A DNA stretch of 64,000 bases from Sphingobacterium multivorum (GCF_900457465.1 NZ_UAUU01000002.1:1116001-1180000); one strand, 5' to 3'; counted from the first letter of the stretch, positions 19,226-28,831 are shown. Notes: generated from the sequence alone by a model not told the origin. A program made the numbers and translations.

Positions 19226-20674
19226 ATGTCACACAAGCCATCTTTTGACTTAGAGATCAAAAGTTACAGAGAGCAACAAAACGCTGCCGTAAGCTTAATT
19301 CAAATTGTCAGTAACCTGTGGTATAACCGCGCTATTGAACTTGTATTTTTTCGAAATCAACTCATTGATGTAAAATCGAGTTCAATTCTTAACCTGGTCA
19401 AGGAAAGCGTCCTCCTTACCGAAGAGCCATTCGATATTTTTGACACTCTTCAGGTGGCACAGGAATTGGAAAAGCTCACCCTATCTCCTGCACGTATCGA
19501 TATCGGAAAACTTACCTTACAGGTCAAGAAACAGGCAATTGACAACAACGACCTGCCGAGTTTTATAACAAATGAATTAAAGGACATCAATCAACAAGCG
19601 GAATTAAAACCACGCGATGTTGTTCTTTATGGATTTGGCCGTATCGGCCGTTTACTCGCCCGAGAGCTTATGCATAAAGCCGGTGCCGGACAGCAGCTTC
19701 GCCTTCGTGCCATTGTAACCCGGGACGCCAATGACAGCAAGTCCATATTGAAAAGAGCGACACTATTAAAAACAGATTCCATACATGGTGCATTCGAGGG
19801 CGACATACAGGCCGACATTCCTAATCAGGCACTTATTATCAATGGTATCACTGTCCACCTTATCTCAGCCAAACAGCCAGAAGATATCGATTATACCGAG
19901 TATGGAATACAGCATGCTTTGGTCGTCGACAATACGGGCGCTTTTCGAGATGAGCAAGAACTAAGTCGTCACCTGCAATCCAAGGGTGTCGCCCAAGTTT
20001 TATTAACAGCACCGGGGAAAGGTGTTCCAAATATCGTATATGCAGTCAATGAAAATAATATTGACTTGCAAAAGCATGCGATCTTTTCCGCTGCTTCCTG
20101 TACGACGAATGCAATATCCCCTATTTTGGCGGTGCTTGAAAATAAAATAGGCATTGAAAAAGGACATATCGAAACCATACATTCCTATACCAACGACCAG
20201 AATCTTGTCGACAATATGCACAAAAAGTCCAGACGGGGTCGTGCTGCGGCGCTCAATATGGTGATCACAGAAACTGGAGCGGGCGCTGCTGTTTCAAAAG
20301 TATTGCCATCGCTAAAGGGCAAACTGACCTCCAATGCCATTCGCGTTCCCGTGCCAAACGGATCATTGGCAATTTTAAATCTCGAAATTAAAGCCAAAAC
20401 TACGGTCGACGAAATCAATGCACTTTTAAAAGAGGCATCTCTGCAGGGTGACCTGGTCGAACAGATTAAATTTTCTAAAGATCATGAACTCGTTTCTTCG
20501 GATATTATTGGTTCCACTGCCACCGCAATCGTGGATGCTCCAGCGACGATCGTTTCGGGAGATGGCAGGAATGTTATTTTATATGTCTGGTACGACAATG
20601 AATACGGATATTCCCATCAGGTGATGCGCTTATCGCGTCACATTACCGGTGTAAGAAGATATACCTATTATTAG
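19226..20674 (+). CDS. Glyceraldehyde-3-phosphate dehydrogenase, long Bacteroidota form
   Basis: 482 residues from the ATG at 19226. The catalytic part begins near residue 130 with the NAD-binding VVLYGFGRIGRLLAREL and has the active-site Cys in SAASCTTNAISP, the His in GHIETIHSYTNDQNLVDN and the C-terminal WYDNEYGYSHQV. The first 130 residues (SFDLEIKSYREQQNAAVSLIQ onwards) are a helical extension absent from standard 335-residue GAPDH but seen in a long paralogue class; its role is unknown. Glycolytic or gluconeogenic direction cannot be assigned from sequence. Confidence 0.9.
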   Translation: MSHKPSFDLEIKSYREQQNAAVSLIQIVSNLWYNRAIELVFFRNQLIDVKSSSILNLVKESVLLTEEPFDIFDTLQVAQELEKLTLSPARIDIGKLTLQVKKQAIDNNDLPSFITNELKDINQQAELKPRDVVLYGFGRIGRLLARELMHKAGAGQQLRLRAIVTRDANDSKSILKRATLLKTDSIHGAFEGDIQADIPNQALIINGITVHLISAKQPEDIDYTEYGIQHALVVDNTGAFRDEQELSRHLQSKGVAQVLLTAPGKGVPNIVYAVNENNIDLQKHAIFSAASCTTNAISPILAVLENKIGIEKGHIETIHSYTNDQNLVDNMHKKSRRGRAAALNMVITETGAGAAVSKVLPSLKGKLTSNAIRVPVPNGSLAILNLEIKAKTTVDEINALLKEASLQGDLVEQIKFSKDHELVSSDIIGSTATAIVDAPATIVSGDGRNVILYVWYDNEYGYSHQVMRLSRHITGVRRYTYY

Positions 20675-20748
20675 GAGGCAGTCAAGCATCAAGAATAAGA
20701 AACCACGCGTAACCTGCAGAATATAGGCGGCGGCAGTACAGCTACCGC

Positions 20749-21993
20749 TTATATTTTCACGGAATTGCTTTTGAGGTATTTCATTATAATTGCTGTTGCT
20801 CCGGCCTTCTGCAGCACATACGCACGGGCCAGTTTTCCCGCCTCTTGACGGACAGCCTGATCTTGTAGAACAGCAAAGACTTTCTTTAGTTCTTTAGCAC
20901 TACCAATGGCGAAACCGGATCCATTTTGCACGAGCTCTTTCGCCTCCTGAAACTTCTTGAAATTTGGACCAAATAGCACCGGTATGCCATACGTTGCAGC
21001 CTCGAGTGTGTTATGTATCCCTACGCCAAAACCACCACCAATATAAGCCAGTTGGCCATAGCCATACAAAGACGAAAGCATACCAATGTTATCGATAACC
21101 AGCACCTTTGAATCGGCAACTAATGCGGCATCGTAGCTAGCCATCTCCGAAAAGCGGAGCGCCTTCGGCCAAAGGTTAAAAATGCTCGCCAAATGTGATT
21201 CATTGATTTCATGTGGCGCCAAGATCAGCTTATAGTCTGAATAACCCTGAAGCAATTCCTGTAGAGCCTGTTCATCTTCCGGCCAGGTACTTCCTGCGAC
21301 AAGCGTCGGACTTTCACCAACAAATTGGCTGATCTCGGAAATCATTTTTCTATTTTTAGGAATGTCTACCACGCGGTCAAAACGTGTATCTCCGGCTAAC
21401 CCAGCATTCCGTATCCCATATTCTTTCAAAAGACGTACACTTTCTTCATTTTGCACAAAGAAGTAAGTCACAAAACTTAAAATTTTCAGAAAAAAAGTAC
21501 CATAAGCCTGAAAAAAGATCTGATCGGGTCTAAATATTGCTGAGATCAGAAACAAGGGAATGCCCCGTTTATGTAGGCCTTCAAAAAAATAATACCAATA
21601 TTCATATTTCGTGAACACAGCGAAACTTGGATTGATCAGGTCGAGAAAAAGCCGTGCATGCTGAGCAGTATCATAGGGGAGATAAAAAACATAATCGGCC
21701 AAAGCGGTGTTTTTTCTGATTTCGTAACCAGAGGGAGAGTAAAATGTTACAATTATTTTATGATCCAAATAATTATTTTTCACCGCTTCCAGGACAGGTC
21801 TTCCCTGCTCAAATTCGCCCAATGATGCAAAGTGAAACCAAATATGTTTTTGGGAAGAATCAACCGTTTGTTTCATCCTCGAATACCAGTCTTTTCGCCC
21901 CTCTACCATAAGCTTGGCTTTGGCGTGAAAAGGAGCCAAAATACGCAGTAAGAGTCCATAAAGAAAGATTCCAATTGAATAAAGCAAACGCAT
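20749..21993 (-). CDS. waaA: 3-deoxy-D-manno-octulosonic acid (Kdo) transferase
   Basis: 414-residue GT30 glycosyltransferase that adds Kdo to lipid IVA at the inner membrane. It has an N-terminal hydrophobic anchor (YSIGIFLYGLLLRILAPF), the catalytic Glu of FHFASLGEFEQGRPV, and the CMP-Kdo-binding block YIGGGFGVGIHNTLEAATYG then PVLFGPNFKKFQEA. It is convergent with the GAPDH gene and divergent from the epimerase at 22059; a minus-strand TATCTTTG box (22020-22027) lies 26 bases before its start. Confidence 0.92.
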   Translation of the reverse strand: MRLLYSIGIFLYGLLLRILAPFHAKAKLMVEGRKDWYSRMKQTVDSSQKHIWFHFASLGEFEQGRPVLEAVKNNYLDHKIIVTFYSPSGYEIRKNTALADYVFYLPYDTAQHARLFLDLINPSFAVFTKYEYWYYFFEGLHKRGIPLFLISAIFRPDQIFFQAYGTFFLKILSFVTYFFVQNEESVRLLKEYGIRNAGLAGDTRFDRVVDIPKNRKMISEISQFVGESPTLVAGSTWPEDEQALQELLQGYSDYKLILAPHEINESHLASIFNLWPKALRFSEMASYDAALVADSKVLVIDNIGMLSSLYGYGQLAYIGGGFGVGIHNTLEAATYGIPVLFGPNFKKFQEAKELVQNGSGFAIGSAKELKKVFAVLQDQAVRQEAGKLARAYVLQKAGATAIIMKYLKSNSVKI

Positions 21994-22019
21994 GTTTTTA
22001 AAATAATGTTTATCTTAGT

Positions 22020-22027
22020 CAAAGATA
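22020..22027 (-). promoter_or_regulatory. -7 promoter box TATCTTTG for Kdo transferase gene
   Basis: Reads TATCTTTG on the minus strand and CAAAGATA on the plus strand, 26 bases upstream of the waaA ATG. This fits the Bacteroidota consensus, but no clear -33 element is seen. Confidence 0.4.
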
Positions 22028-22058
22028 TTAAACCCATTTCATTAAACGGAACCATTGA

Positions 22059-23051
22059 GTGGAAAATAAACATCGCAAACGGATTTTGATAACAGGAGCA
22101 GCTGGCTTCCTCGGTTCTCACCTTTGCGATCGCTTTATTGCGGAAGATTACGATGTCATTGGAATGGACAACCTGATTACCGGAGATCTACAGAATATAG
22201 CACATCTATTTAAGTTGGAAAATTTCGACTTCTATCATCACGATGTATCGAAATTTGTCCACGTTCCCGGACACTTGGATTCTATCTTGCATTTCGCTTC
22301 GCCAGCCAGTCCCGTTGATTATCTTAAAATTCCGATACAAACATTGAAAGTCGGATCTTTGGGAACACATAATCTCTTGGGCCTTGCACGCGCCAAACAA
22401 GCACGCATATTAGTCGCCTCCACCTCTGAGGTTTATGGCGATCCACTTGTTTCGCCACAATCCGAGGACTACTGGGGCAATGTAAATCCCGTTGGACCTC
22501 GCGGTGTATACGATGAAGCGAAGCGTTTCCAGGAGGCAATAACAATGGCCTATCATAATGCACATGGTCTGGATACCCGTATTGTCAGGATATTTAACAC
22601 CTTTGGTTCTAGAATGCGCCTCAATGATGGCCGCGCTATTCCTACCTTTATCGCACAAGCGATTCGGGGGGAAGACATTACGATTTTTGGGGATGGTTCG
22701 CAAACACGATCATTCTGTTATATTGACGATCAGATCGAAGGCATTTATCGCCTACTGCATTCGGCATGTGTCACACCGATAAATATTGGTAATCCGAACG
22801 AAATCAGCTTGCTGCAATTGGCCCATGAAATTGTCGAATTGACAGACAGCTCAAGTAAAATCGTCTACGAACCATTGCCGGTTGATGATCCAAAACAACG
22901 GAAACCGGATATTGGCCTGGCGAAATCTAAATTAGCCTGGGAACCTCAAATAGATCGAAAAACAGGATTGAAAAAAACCATAGCATTTTACAAAAAGATC
23001 CCTTTGGATACCTTATCACATAAAGACTTTACTTACTATAATCAACAATAA
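22059..23051 (+). CDS. UDP-glucuronate decarboxylase-like NAD-dependent epimerase (UXS)
   Basis: 330-residue short-chain dehydrogenase. Rossmann motif [10 protein letters not shown], catalytic Ser in [10 protein letters not shown] and Tyr-x3-Lys in GVYDEAKRF, with the UXS-type segments [29 protein letters not shown] and [14 protein letters not shown]. It probably makes UDP-xylose or a related sugar for surface polysaccharide. The start codon is GTG at 22059, since no ATG is available before the Rossmann motif. Its stop overlaps the galE start (TAATG). Confidence 0.85.
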   Translation: MENKHRKRILITGAAGFLGSHLCDRFIAEDYDVIGMDNLITGDLQNIAHLFKLENFDFYHHDVSKFVHVPGHLDSILHFASPASPVDYLKIPIQTLKVGSLGTHNLLGLARAKQARILVASTSEVYGDPLVSPQSEDYWGNVNPVGPRGVYDEAKRFQEAITMAYHNAHGLDTRIVRIFNTFGSRMRLNDGRAIPTFIAQAIRGEDITIFGDGSQTRSFCYIDDQIEGIYRLLHSACVTPINIGNPNEISLLQLAHEIVELTDSSSKIVYEPLPVDDPKQRKPDIGLAKSKLAWEPQIDRKTGLKKTIAFYKKIPLDTLSHKDFTYYNQQ

Positions 23052-24082
23052 TGAACAAAAAAATATTAGTCACAGGAGGAACAGGTTATATCGGTTCTCA
23101 CACAGTGGTCGAACTACATCAAGCAGGATATGTGCCTGTCATCGTGGATGATCTGTCCAATTCAAACATCAAAATTTTGGATCAGGTTGAGAAGATCATC
23201 GGCGTTAGACCTGAATTTCACCAGTTTGACCTTTGTGACACAGACCGCGTGAATGAATTTGTAAAAAACAATACCGATATCTCGGGCATTATCCATTTTG
23301 CGGCCTCTAAAGCTGTAGGTGAATCTGTACAGAAGCCCTTAAAATATTACCACAACAATTTTTTCTCGTTAATCAACTTATTAGAAGCATATCAAAATAA
23401 GCCGATTAATTTTGTCTTTTCTTCAAGCTGTACCGTATATGGTGAGCCAGACTACCTACCTGTAGACGAAAGTGCTCCCGTGAAGAAGGCAACCTCTCCT
23501 TATGGCAACACAAAACAAATTGCGGAAGAAATTTTACAGGAGACTGCCGCTGCATATGATAACTACAACATTATCGCACTCCGTTATTTCAACCCAGTAG
23601 GTGCACATGAGTCGGCTTTGATCGGTGAATTACCAAACGGTGTTCCTCAGAATCTGCTTCCATTTATCACACAAACTGCCATTGGAAAAAGAGAAAAGTT
23701 AACGGTATTTGGCTCTGATTACGACACTCCGGATGGATCTTGTATCCGCGACTACATCCATGTTGTTGACTTAGCAAAAGCTCACGTTGCAGCAATCAGA
23801 TTGTTGGAACAAGGCAACCCCAACGGAAAATACGATGTCTTTAATGTGGGAACAGGAAACGGGTATTCTGTCCTTGAAGCGATCAAGGCCTTTGAGAAAG
23901 CTTCTGGACAAAAACTGAATTACGAATTTGGTCCACGTCGTGATGGAGATATTATCAAGGTTTATGGCGACGTTACTAAATCAGCTAATCAGTTGCATTG
24001 GAAAGCAGCACTTGGTATTGATGAAATGATGGCTTCTGCCTGGGCATGGGAAAAAAATCTAAAAGAAAATCCCTTGGATTAA
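23051..24082 (+). CDS. galE: UDP-glucose 4-epimerase
   Basis: 343 residues. NAD-binding GGTGYIGSHTVVEL at the N-terminus, VDDLSNSN, HFAASKAVGES, catalytic SSSCTVYG and YGNTKQ (Tyr-x3-Lys), and RYFNPVGAHESALIGE are GalE hallmarks. Interconverts UDP-glucose and UDP-galactose. Translationally coupled to the upstream epimerase by a one-base overlap. The IS element is inserted 52 bases after its stop codon. Confidence 0.93.
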   Translation: MNKKILVTGGTGYIGSHTVVELHQAGYVPVIVDDLSNSNIKILDQVEKIIGVRPEFHQFDLCDTDRVNEFVKNNTDISGIIHFAASKAVGESVQKPLKYYHNNFFSLINLLEAYQNKPINFVFSSSCTVYGEPDYLPVDESAPVKKATSPYGNTKQIAEEILQETAAAYDNYNIIALRYFNPVGAHESALIGELPNGVPQNLLPFITQTAIGKREKLTVFGSDYDTPDGSCIRDYIHVVDLAKAHVAAIRLLEQGNPNGKYDVFNVGTGNGYSVLEAIKAFEKASGQKLNYEFGPRRDGDIIKVYGDVTKSANQLHWKAALGIDEMMASAWAWEKNLKENPLD

Positions 24083-24130
24083 ACAGTAGCCTATTGTGCG
24101 GCAACAAAGCATAATACTTAGCTTAACGTT

Positions 24131-24134
24131 ATAT
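24131..24134. repeat. Target-site duplication ATAT (left)
   Basis: The 4-bp ATAT here is repeated at 25903-25906 directly outside the other terminal inverted repeat; 4-bp duplications are usual for IS1182-family elements. Confidence 0.6.
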
Positions 24135-24136
24135 GA

Positions 24137-24168
24137 AGCTGTCTCAAATTTATTGAGGCAGCTTTTTT
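24137..24168 (+). terminator. Terminator in the left end of the IS, stopping rightward read-in
   Basis: An 11-bp stem AGCTGTCTCAA / TTGAGGCAGCT with a 5-base loop and a T6 tail on the plus strand. The left arm is the terminal inverted repeat itself. It would stop transcripts arriving from galE, which would otherwise be antisense to the transposase. Confidence 0.75.
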
Positions 24169-24261
24169 ATTAAATATGGCTATGCGATAGATTTGTGAGT
24201 TGTTTGTTGATTATTTCACAGAACTGTTCATTTGGGAAGAAAAAGAACAAAAAGTAGCTTT

Positions 24262-25797
24262 TTAAGCTGCTTTTTTCCTTAGATTTTGCGCTATAGCCAA
24301 TAAACCCCATTCTATGGACACTTTTTCCTTACCGCGGAGCATAAATCTTCGGAACCCGTGGTTCTGTTTTATGTTTCCAAAGACTGGTTCGACATCGTGA
24401 CATCGCTGTTTTCTTTTGGCTATACCGACATCGCTGTTAAGCAATCCGTATGCTCTATCTTTATAAGCCTCAAGCTGTTCATTTATCTGGATGATTCTAT
24501 TGCCCTGTGATTTGTGGCAAGCACCGTTCAATGGGCAGTTTGTGCAGTTTTTTGCCTGATATCTTTTTATTTTTTGCTCGAAACCTGTGGAGGTCTTTTG
24601 TGTAAATAGACCTATGCAGTTCATTTCCTGTCCCATTGGACAGATATAGCAATCTTTTGCAGGGTTATAATGTAGTTTATCAACGGAGAATGGCTTCTTG
24701 CCCGAATAACTCTTTTTCTGCTCCTTGTCAAACATACCATATTTCACATAGGCCCCAATGTTTTTCCCTTCTAGTAACGCATAGTTCTCCTGGCTGCCAT
24801 AGCCAGCATCTGCGGTAATGGTTTTCAGTATTTCCCCAAAGCTCGCCTCATGTTGTGCCAGATGACCGGGTAGCGTTGTGGTATCTGTGGGGGTGGGATG
24901 TATGGTGTAATTGACGATGTATTGATTGGAAGTAGATATCTGAATGTTATAACCTGGTTTGAGCTGGCCATTTTTCATATGATCCTCTTTCATGCGCATA
25001 AAAGTAGCATCGGGATCTGTCTTGCTATAACTATTTCTATCTCCAAGCGTTACTTCCTGCTCTTCATATTGAACAATCTTGGCCGGGTAGTTTTTAGTCG
25101 CATAGCGCAACTTTGCCCTCATCTTCTTGCTTACCGAAGGTTTATCGGACAAGACCCGGTTCAGGTTATCGACCGTAGCCTGAACTTTTTCGCGGTCAAT
25201 TGTTGTCAGATCGGGAGGTTCCGGAAGGTTGTCCTCTGCTTTGGCGATACTTTGGGCGTATTCCCAAATATCTTTTAAGGCAGCTTTCATCTTCTCCTTA
25301 TTGGTCTGGATAGCTTTTTTCCAGACAAAGGTGTATTTGTTAGCATTGGCTTCAATCTTGGTGCCATCGGTGTAAACATCTTCTATACTCAGCAGACCTT
25401 CTTCGGATAGGAGTTTGACAACTTCTTCAAATACACTACGAAGTGCTTCTTTCAAACGAACGCCTCGAAATCTGTTGATGGTATTGTGATCGGGATAGCT
25501 CATGCCGCTCAGCCACATGAAATTGATGTTCTCCCGGCACGCCGTTTCCAATTTGCGACTGCTGTAGACATTGCTTACGTAGCCAAACACCAAAACTTTC
25601 AACAACATCTGCGGATGATAACTGGAGCAGCCTTTTATCTTATAAGCGTCCAATAGGGACTGGATGTTGATCCGGTTGATTACATCGTTAACGATACGTA
25701 CCGGATGACCTTTGGACACCAGTTCGTCCAAAGTTGGAGGAATGGCCATGATCTGGTCCTGATAGTAAGGCTTAAAAGTAGCTCTTTGAGATGGCAT
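24262..25797 (-). CDS. IS1182-family DDE transposase
   Basis: 511 residues, full length. The N-terminal HTH-like domain (about 15-100) includes LLKVLVFGYVSNVYSSRKLE. The catalytic DDE triad is visible as Asp in DVYTDGTKIEANANKYTF, Asp in ITADAGYGSQENYALLE, and Glu in VEPVFGNIKQNHGFRRFMLRG. A Cys cluster (CYICPMGQEM, CTNCPLNGACHK) near residues 375-430 is typical of IS1182/IS5-group enzymes. No internal stop, so it is probably active. Confidence 0.92.
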   Translation of the reverse strand: MPSQRATFKPYYQDQIMAIPPTLDELVSKGHPVRIVNDVINRINIQSLLDAYKIKGCSSYHPQMLLKVLVFGYVSNVYSSRKLETACRENINFMWLSGMSYPDHNTINRFRGVRLKEALRSVFEEVVKLLSEEGLLSIEDVYTDGTKIEANANKYTFVWKKAIQTNKEKMKAALKDIWEYAQSIAKAEDNLPEPPDLTTIDREKVQATVDNLNRVLSDKPSVSKKMRAKLRYATKNYPAKIVQYEEQEVTLGDRNSYSKTDPDATFMRMKEDHMKNGQLKPGYNIQISTSNQYIVNYTIHPTPTDTTTLPGHLAQHEASFGEILKTITADAGYGSQENYALLEGKNIGAYVKYGMFDKEQKKSYSGKKPFSVDKLHYNPAKDCYICPMGQEMNCIGLFTQKTSTGFEQKIKRYQAKNCTNCPLNGACHKSQGNRIIQINEQLEAYKDRAYGLLNSDVGIAKRKQRCHDVEPVFGNIKQNHGFRRFMLRGKEKVSIEWGLLAIAQNLRKKAA

Positions 25798-25870
25798 ATA
25801 TCCTTTTTGTTTACACTATAAATATATGAAAATCAAACCGTTAAAACAAATAATAAACCTTAGATAATGC

Positions 25871-25902
25871 AAAAAAAGAGACTGCCTTTTTGAGACAGCC
25901 TC
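25871..25902 (-). terminator. Terminator in the right end of the IS, stopping leftward read-in
   Basis: On the minus strand GAGGCTGTCT pairs with AGGCAGTCTC around CAAAA, followed by T7. The outer arm is the right inverted repeat. It faces into the element and would block outside transcription from entering in the sense direction of the transposase. Confidence 0.7.
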
Positions 25903-25906
25903 ATAT
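25903..25906. repeat. Target-site duplication ATAT (right)
   Basis: Matches the ATAT at 24131-24134 on the other side of the IS. Confidence 0.6.
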
Positions 25907-25959
25907 TTTTGGCAGTACGAGTCCTTCGACATCCCTTCTTTCGAATCCTTCCAACCACA

Positions 25960-26697
25960 TCATTCAAGCTGAAAAGCAGTTAGAATCGAAGCTGGATTAA
26001 AATCCTTCTCGTTGAGTATATTTGGCCGACGACGATCCTTCTCCAGATACAAAATAGTAAAGCCAACAAAAATAGAACTGCCTACAAAATCGCCACATGC
26101 TATGGACAAGGATTTTTCCGGTATGATGTTCTCTTTATACTTCACATCATATTCCCATTCCGTGTCTTGAATGACGACAGATCTAAGTTGATCAAAATTG
26201 AATGCGAATGCTTGAAATTTGAATACAATGGCATTACATCTTTTAGGAAGGATCATGGCTCTTTTCATATCAAACTCCGGAAAAGATACCTTCAGTTTTT
26301 TCTTTTTGCTCAGTGAAATGGCAGGATCGATAAAAAGATAGTCCTGTGTTGGACAGTTTTCATTGAATTGAAAATTTACCAAGCGATCCAGTACACAGTT
26401 ACTCAGTGTTCGACTGCCTTTTTCGCGATCAAGATTTGTCTTTATCGCACGGTAGATCTGCCTATTAAGGCGATTGCCCATCTGCCCATCGTGGAGCTGC
26501 TGATGGATTTCACTAAGATACGTTCGAATCAGTGCACCGGCACGGCTCACCGTTCCAAACTCCCGCCCTGCTTTTTTTGTATCTTCCTTTTGTTTGACAG
26601 GTTTTGGCCTACTTTGAACATAATTTTTGTCACCAACTTTTCTATTTACGAGAGGACCAACCAGCCCCCTGATAAATCCATTATCATAGACTCCCAT
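25960..26697 (-). CDS. Conserved hypothetical protein (DUF6266-like N-terminus)
   Basis: 245 residues, no signal peptide or membrane segment. The N-terminus GLVGPLVNRKVGDKNYVQSRPKPVKQ followed by REFGTVSRAGALIRTYL resembles a group of Sphingobacteriaceae proteins of about 200-250 residues annotated as DUF6266 or hypothetical; this match is from memory. The rest alternates charged turns and beta-like stretches (ENIIPEKSLSIACGDFVGSSIFVGFTILYLEKD). Function unknown. It starts downstream of a region with 11-bp tandem repeats. Confidence 0.6.
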   Translation of the reverse strand: MGVYDNGFIRGLVGPLVNRKVGDKNYVQSRPKPVKQKEDTKKAGREFGTVSRAGALIRTYLSEIHQQLHDGQMGNRLNRQIYRAIKTNLDREKGSRTLSNCVLDRLVNFQFNENCPTQDYLFIDPAISLSKKKKLKVSFPEFDMKRAMILPKRCNAIVFKFQAFAFNFDQLRSVVIQDTEWEYDVKYKENIIPEKSLSIACGDFVGSSIFVGFTILYLEKDRRRPNILNEKDFNPASILTAFQLE

Positions 26698-27011
26698 ACT
26701 TCAATTTACTAAGGGAAAGCCTGAAAACCAAACATCAGCTTGATTTTTAGTGATTTACAAACGGTAGTCAAACAACGATTTTCAATCTTGAAATTTTCAA
26801 GGGTCTTTTTTGCAAATACCTTATAGCCAAATTCGCCTTATGTTCTGCCTGCTCCCAACTTGTAAAAAACGTACCAGCACAATGAAAGCACTTAAAAAGG
26901 TAGACTCAACGTGGACTCACTGTAGACTCACCCTGCATACAGGTCGAAGTCGACCACAATACGATCTCAACTTGGCATCCAAAAGGCCCCTCGGCCAACC
27001 GATGATCGACA
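26698..27011. other. Intergenic region upstream of the 25960-26697 gene
   Basis: 314 bases between two minus-strand genes. It holds the three 11-bp repeats at 26900-26932 and no convincing gene; a 78-codon plus-strand frame crossing it has no recognisable content. Confidence 0.5.
26900..26932. repeat. Three tandem 11-bp repeats (consensus GTAGACTCAnC)
   Basis: GTAGACTCAAC, GTGGACTCACT and GTAGACTCACC follow one another without spacers. An 11-base period puts each copy on nearly the same helix face, as for binding sites of a multimeric regulator. Confidence 0.6.
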
Positions 27012-28754
27012 TTAAACAAACTCTTTGTCGGAAATGTAATCCATAAGCACCCCAGCTTGATCTCCAAGCTTCTTTTTCAAGCGCTGCATAGATTTTTTTA
27101 TGGCGTCTGGAGTGACCCCCAATACATTGGCTACTTCCTTATTATTTAACCCCAGTTTCATAAGTACAATTACCCTCAAATTGGATTCCGTTATATCGCA
27201 AAATCTGGATTGTATATCCTGCAGTAAATTGGGAAATTCTTTTACAATCAATAATTTAAATTCCTGCCATTTCTCTTCGGTGATGAGATGTGACTGCAGC
27301 AATATTTTTAGTTCCTCACGATCTTTTTCAACAACATTCCCTTTTTCCTCAAGCATAGCAGAAAGCACATTGATCTGTTCATTATTCCGCTTAAGGTAAG
27401 CGACGTACTCTTCCACCTGGCTTTTAGAGCTCACCAGTTCCCTGTCCAATTCCGCTTTTGTATACTTTAAATTAAGAAGCTGATATTCATAGTCACGTAT
27501 ACGTTTTCTCGCACGGTATCGAACCGCATTATAAATAAAAAAGAATACCACCAGTACCAACAAACTTATTATGACCCATAATCGTCTCTCAGCTTGCTTT
27601 TTCTTAATAACAGCTTGCGCCAGCGATAACTTATCGGCATACTTTTGCTTATCGGCCATAAACTTCAACTGGGTCAATACTGGATCACCATCTAAAAAGC
27701 GTAGGGAGTCTTGGAGGCGTTCTATCCGTCTTCGTGCATTCAGCTCACGACCGATATCGTTACTTTGCATGGCCAAATTCAACTTGTGAATTTCCAGTTC
27801 AAGTATGGTCTTCTTATCATCCGAGCCTGACAAAAGCGATTCAGCTTCCGCAATCATAGGACGGACATCTTTCGTTTCCTTATTCGCTATATCTAAACGA
27901 ATTCGCATCATTAAGGCGAAAATTGTATTTCTATAATTACCAAGTGATCTTGAGATCTCAAGATCCTTATCGAGGAGCAATAACGCTTTATGGTAGTCCT
28001 TCATCCCTTCGAACACAGCAGCCTGATTACCTAAAATCTTCGCGTAGCGTAATGAGTCATTTTCTGAAAGTGCCAACGTCTGCGCCAATTCAAAAATTTT
28101 CATCGCCTGCAAGGTATCACCACCACTTTTCAGCGTCAATACACCTAAATTGTCTAAGATTTCAGCTTTCAATCTCGGCGAAATTTGTTCTTGTCGTTGC
28201 CCTAAATCCAGATATTTAATTCCAGAAATATAATCACCTAAGGTTCCAAAAAAATAGCCAAGCTTCTTGTACGTTTGAGTTAGGTCTAAAACAAGTTCTT
28301 TAGGTACATCTTCTAATCCTTTCTCCCCTTCCAAAATAAAAGGTAATGCCTCAGAGGCTTTCAGGCATCGATATAGGTAAAAGCCATACATCACTTTTAC
28401 CCAAACGCGTACATTTTGGTAGCTATAGCCTTCTTCAAGGTCCAGCGCTTTTAAATAGTATTTATCACTAAAGTTATTTCTTGCGCCTTCGTCATTAAAC
28501 GACTGATCCGCCAGTAAACAATAATAGATCGCCAAAAGTGCTTTATCATTTTTTCGTACCGCCTGACTAAAATAGGGTGCAAGATACTTGCTCAACGACA
28601 GACTAGAGGATTGATACTGCGCTGATTCTTTTATAATTGTCTCGTAAAAGGTCTTCTCTTCGATCGAGGAATTGGAATCCATTAAATCCATCCCATAGAC
28701 CACATGACAAGGTATGATTGTTAGGAAAAGAAAAAATAGAAGACATCGAAACAT
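27012..28754 (-). CDS. TPR-containing transmembrane regulator with LuxR-type HTH
   Basis: 580 residues: signal peptide or N-terminal anchor (MFRCLLFFLFLTIIPCHVVYG), a long alpha-helical TPR region (about 30-340), one transmembrane helix (LWVIISLLVLVVFFFIYNAV, about 392-411), a coiled coil (about 415-490), and a C-terminal HTH (SNLRVIVLMKLGLNNKEVANVLGV, then AIKKSMQRLKKKLG). This layout is common in Bacteroidota one-component regulators, with sensing outside and DNA binding inside. Target genes are unknown. Confidence 0.82.
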   Translation of the reverse strand: MFRCLLFFLFLTIIPCHVVYGMDLMDSNSSIEEKTFYETIIKESAQYQSSSLSLSKYLAPYFSQAVRKNDKALLAIYYCLLADQSFNDEGARNNFSDKYYLKALDLEEGYSYQNVRVWVKVMYGFYLYRCLKASEALPFILEGEKGLEDVPKELVLDLTQTYKKLGYFFGTLGDYISGIKYLDLGQRQEQISPRLKAEILDNLGVLTLKSGGDTLQAMKIFELAQTLALSENDSLRYAKILGNQAAVFEGMKDYHKALLLLDKDLEISRSLGNYRNTIFALMMRIRLDIANKETKDVRPMIAEAESLLSGSDDKKTILELEIHKLNLAMQSNDIGRELNARRRIERLQDSLRFLDGDPVLTQLKFMADKQKYADKLSLAQAVIKKKQAERRLWVIISLLVLVVFFFIYNAVRYRARKRIRDYEYQLLNLKYTKAELDRELVSSKSQVEEYVAYLKRNNEQINVLSAMLEEKGNVVEKDREELKILLQSHLITEEKWQEFKLLIVKEFPNLLQDIQSRFCDITESNLRVIVLMKLGLNNKEVANVLGVTPDAIKKSMQRLKKKLGDQAGVLMDYISDKEFV

Positions 28755-28831
28755 ATTGGCACAGGCATTGAATTTCGCAATAAAAATAAAAAATAATTTT
28801 AATTAAATCAGCATGCGACAAAATCAGCCCA

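Larger units (their letters stand above)
24135..25902 (-). mobile_element. IS1182-family insertion sequence, complete (about 1768 bp)
   Basis: Terminal inverted repeats GAAGCTGTCTCAAA (left) and GAGGCTGTCTCAAA (right, read inward) differ at one base and are flanked by ATAT on both sides. A single intact transposase gene fills it. Each end also forms an inward-facing hairpin terminator. It is inserted between galE and an unknown gene without breaking a recognisable frame. Confidence 0.88.

Noticed and set aside
26810..27046. 78-codon plus-strand frame crossing the tandem repeats
   Set aside because: It runs into the 3' end of the opposite-strand regulator gene and shows no recognisable protein pattern.
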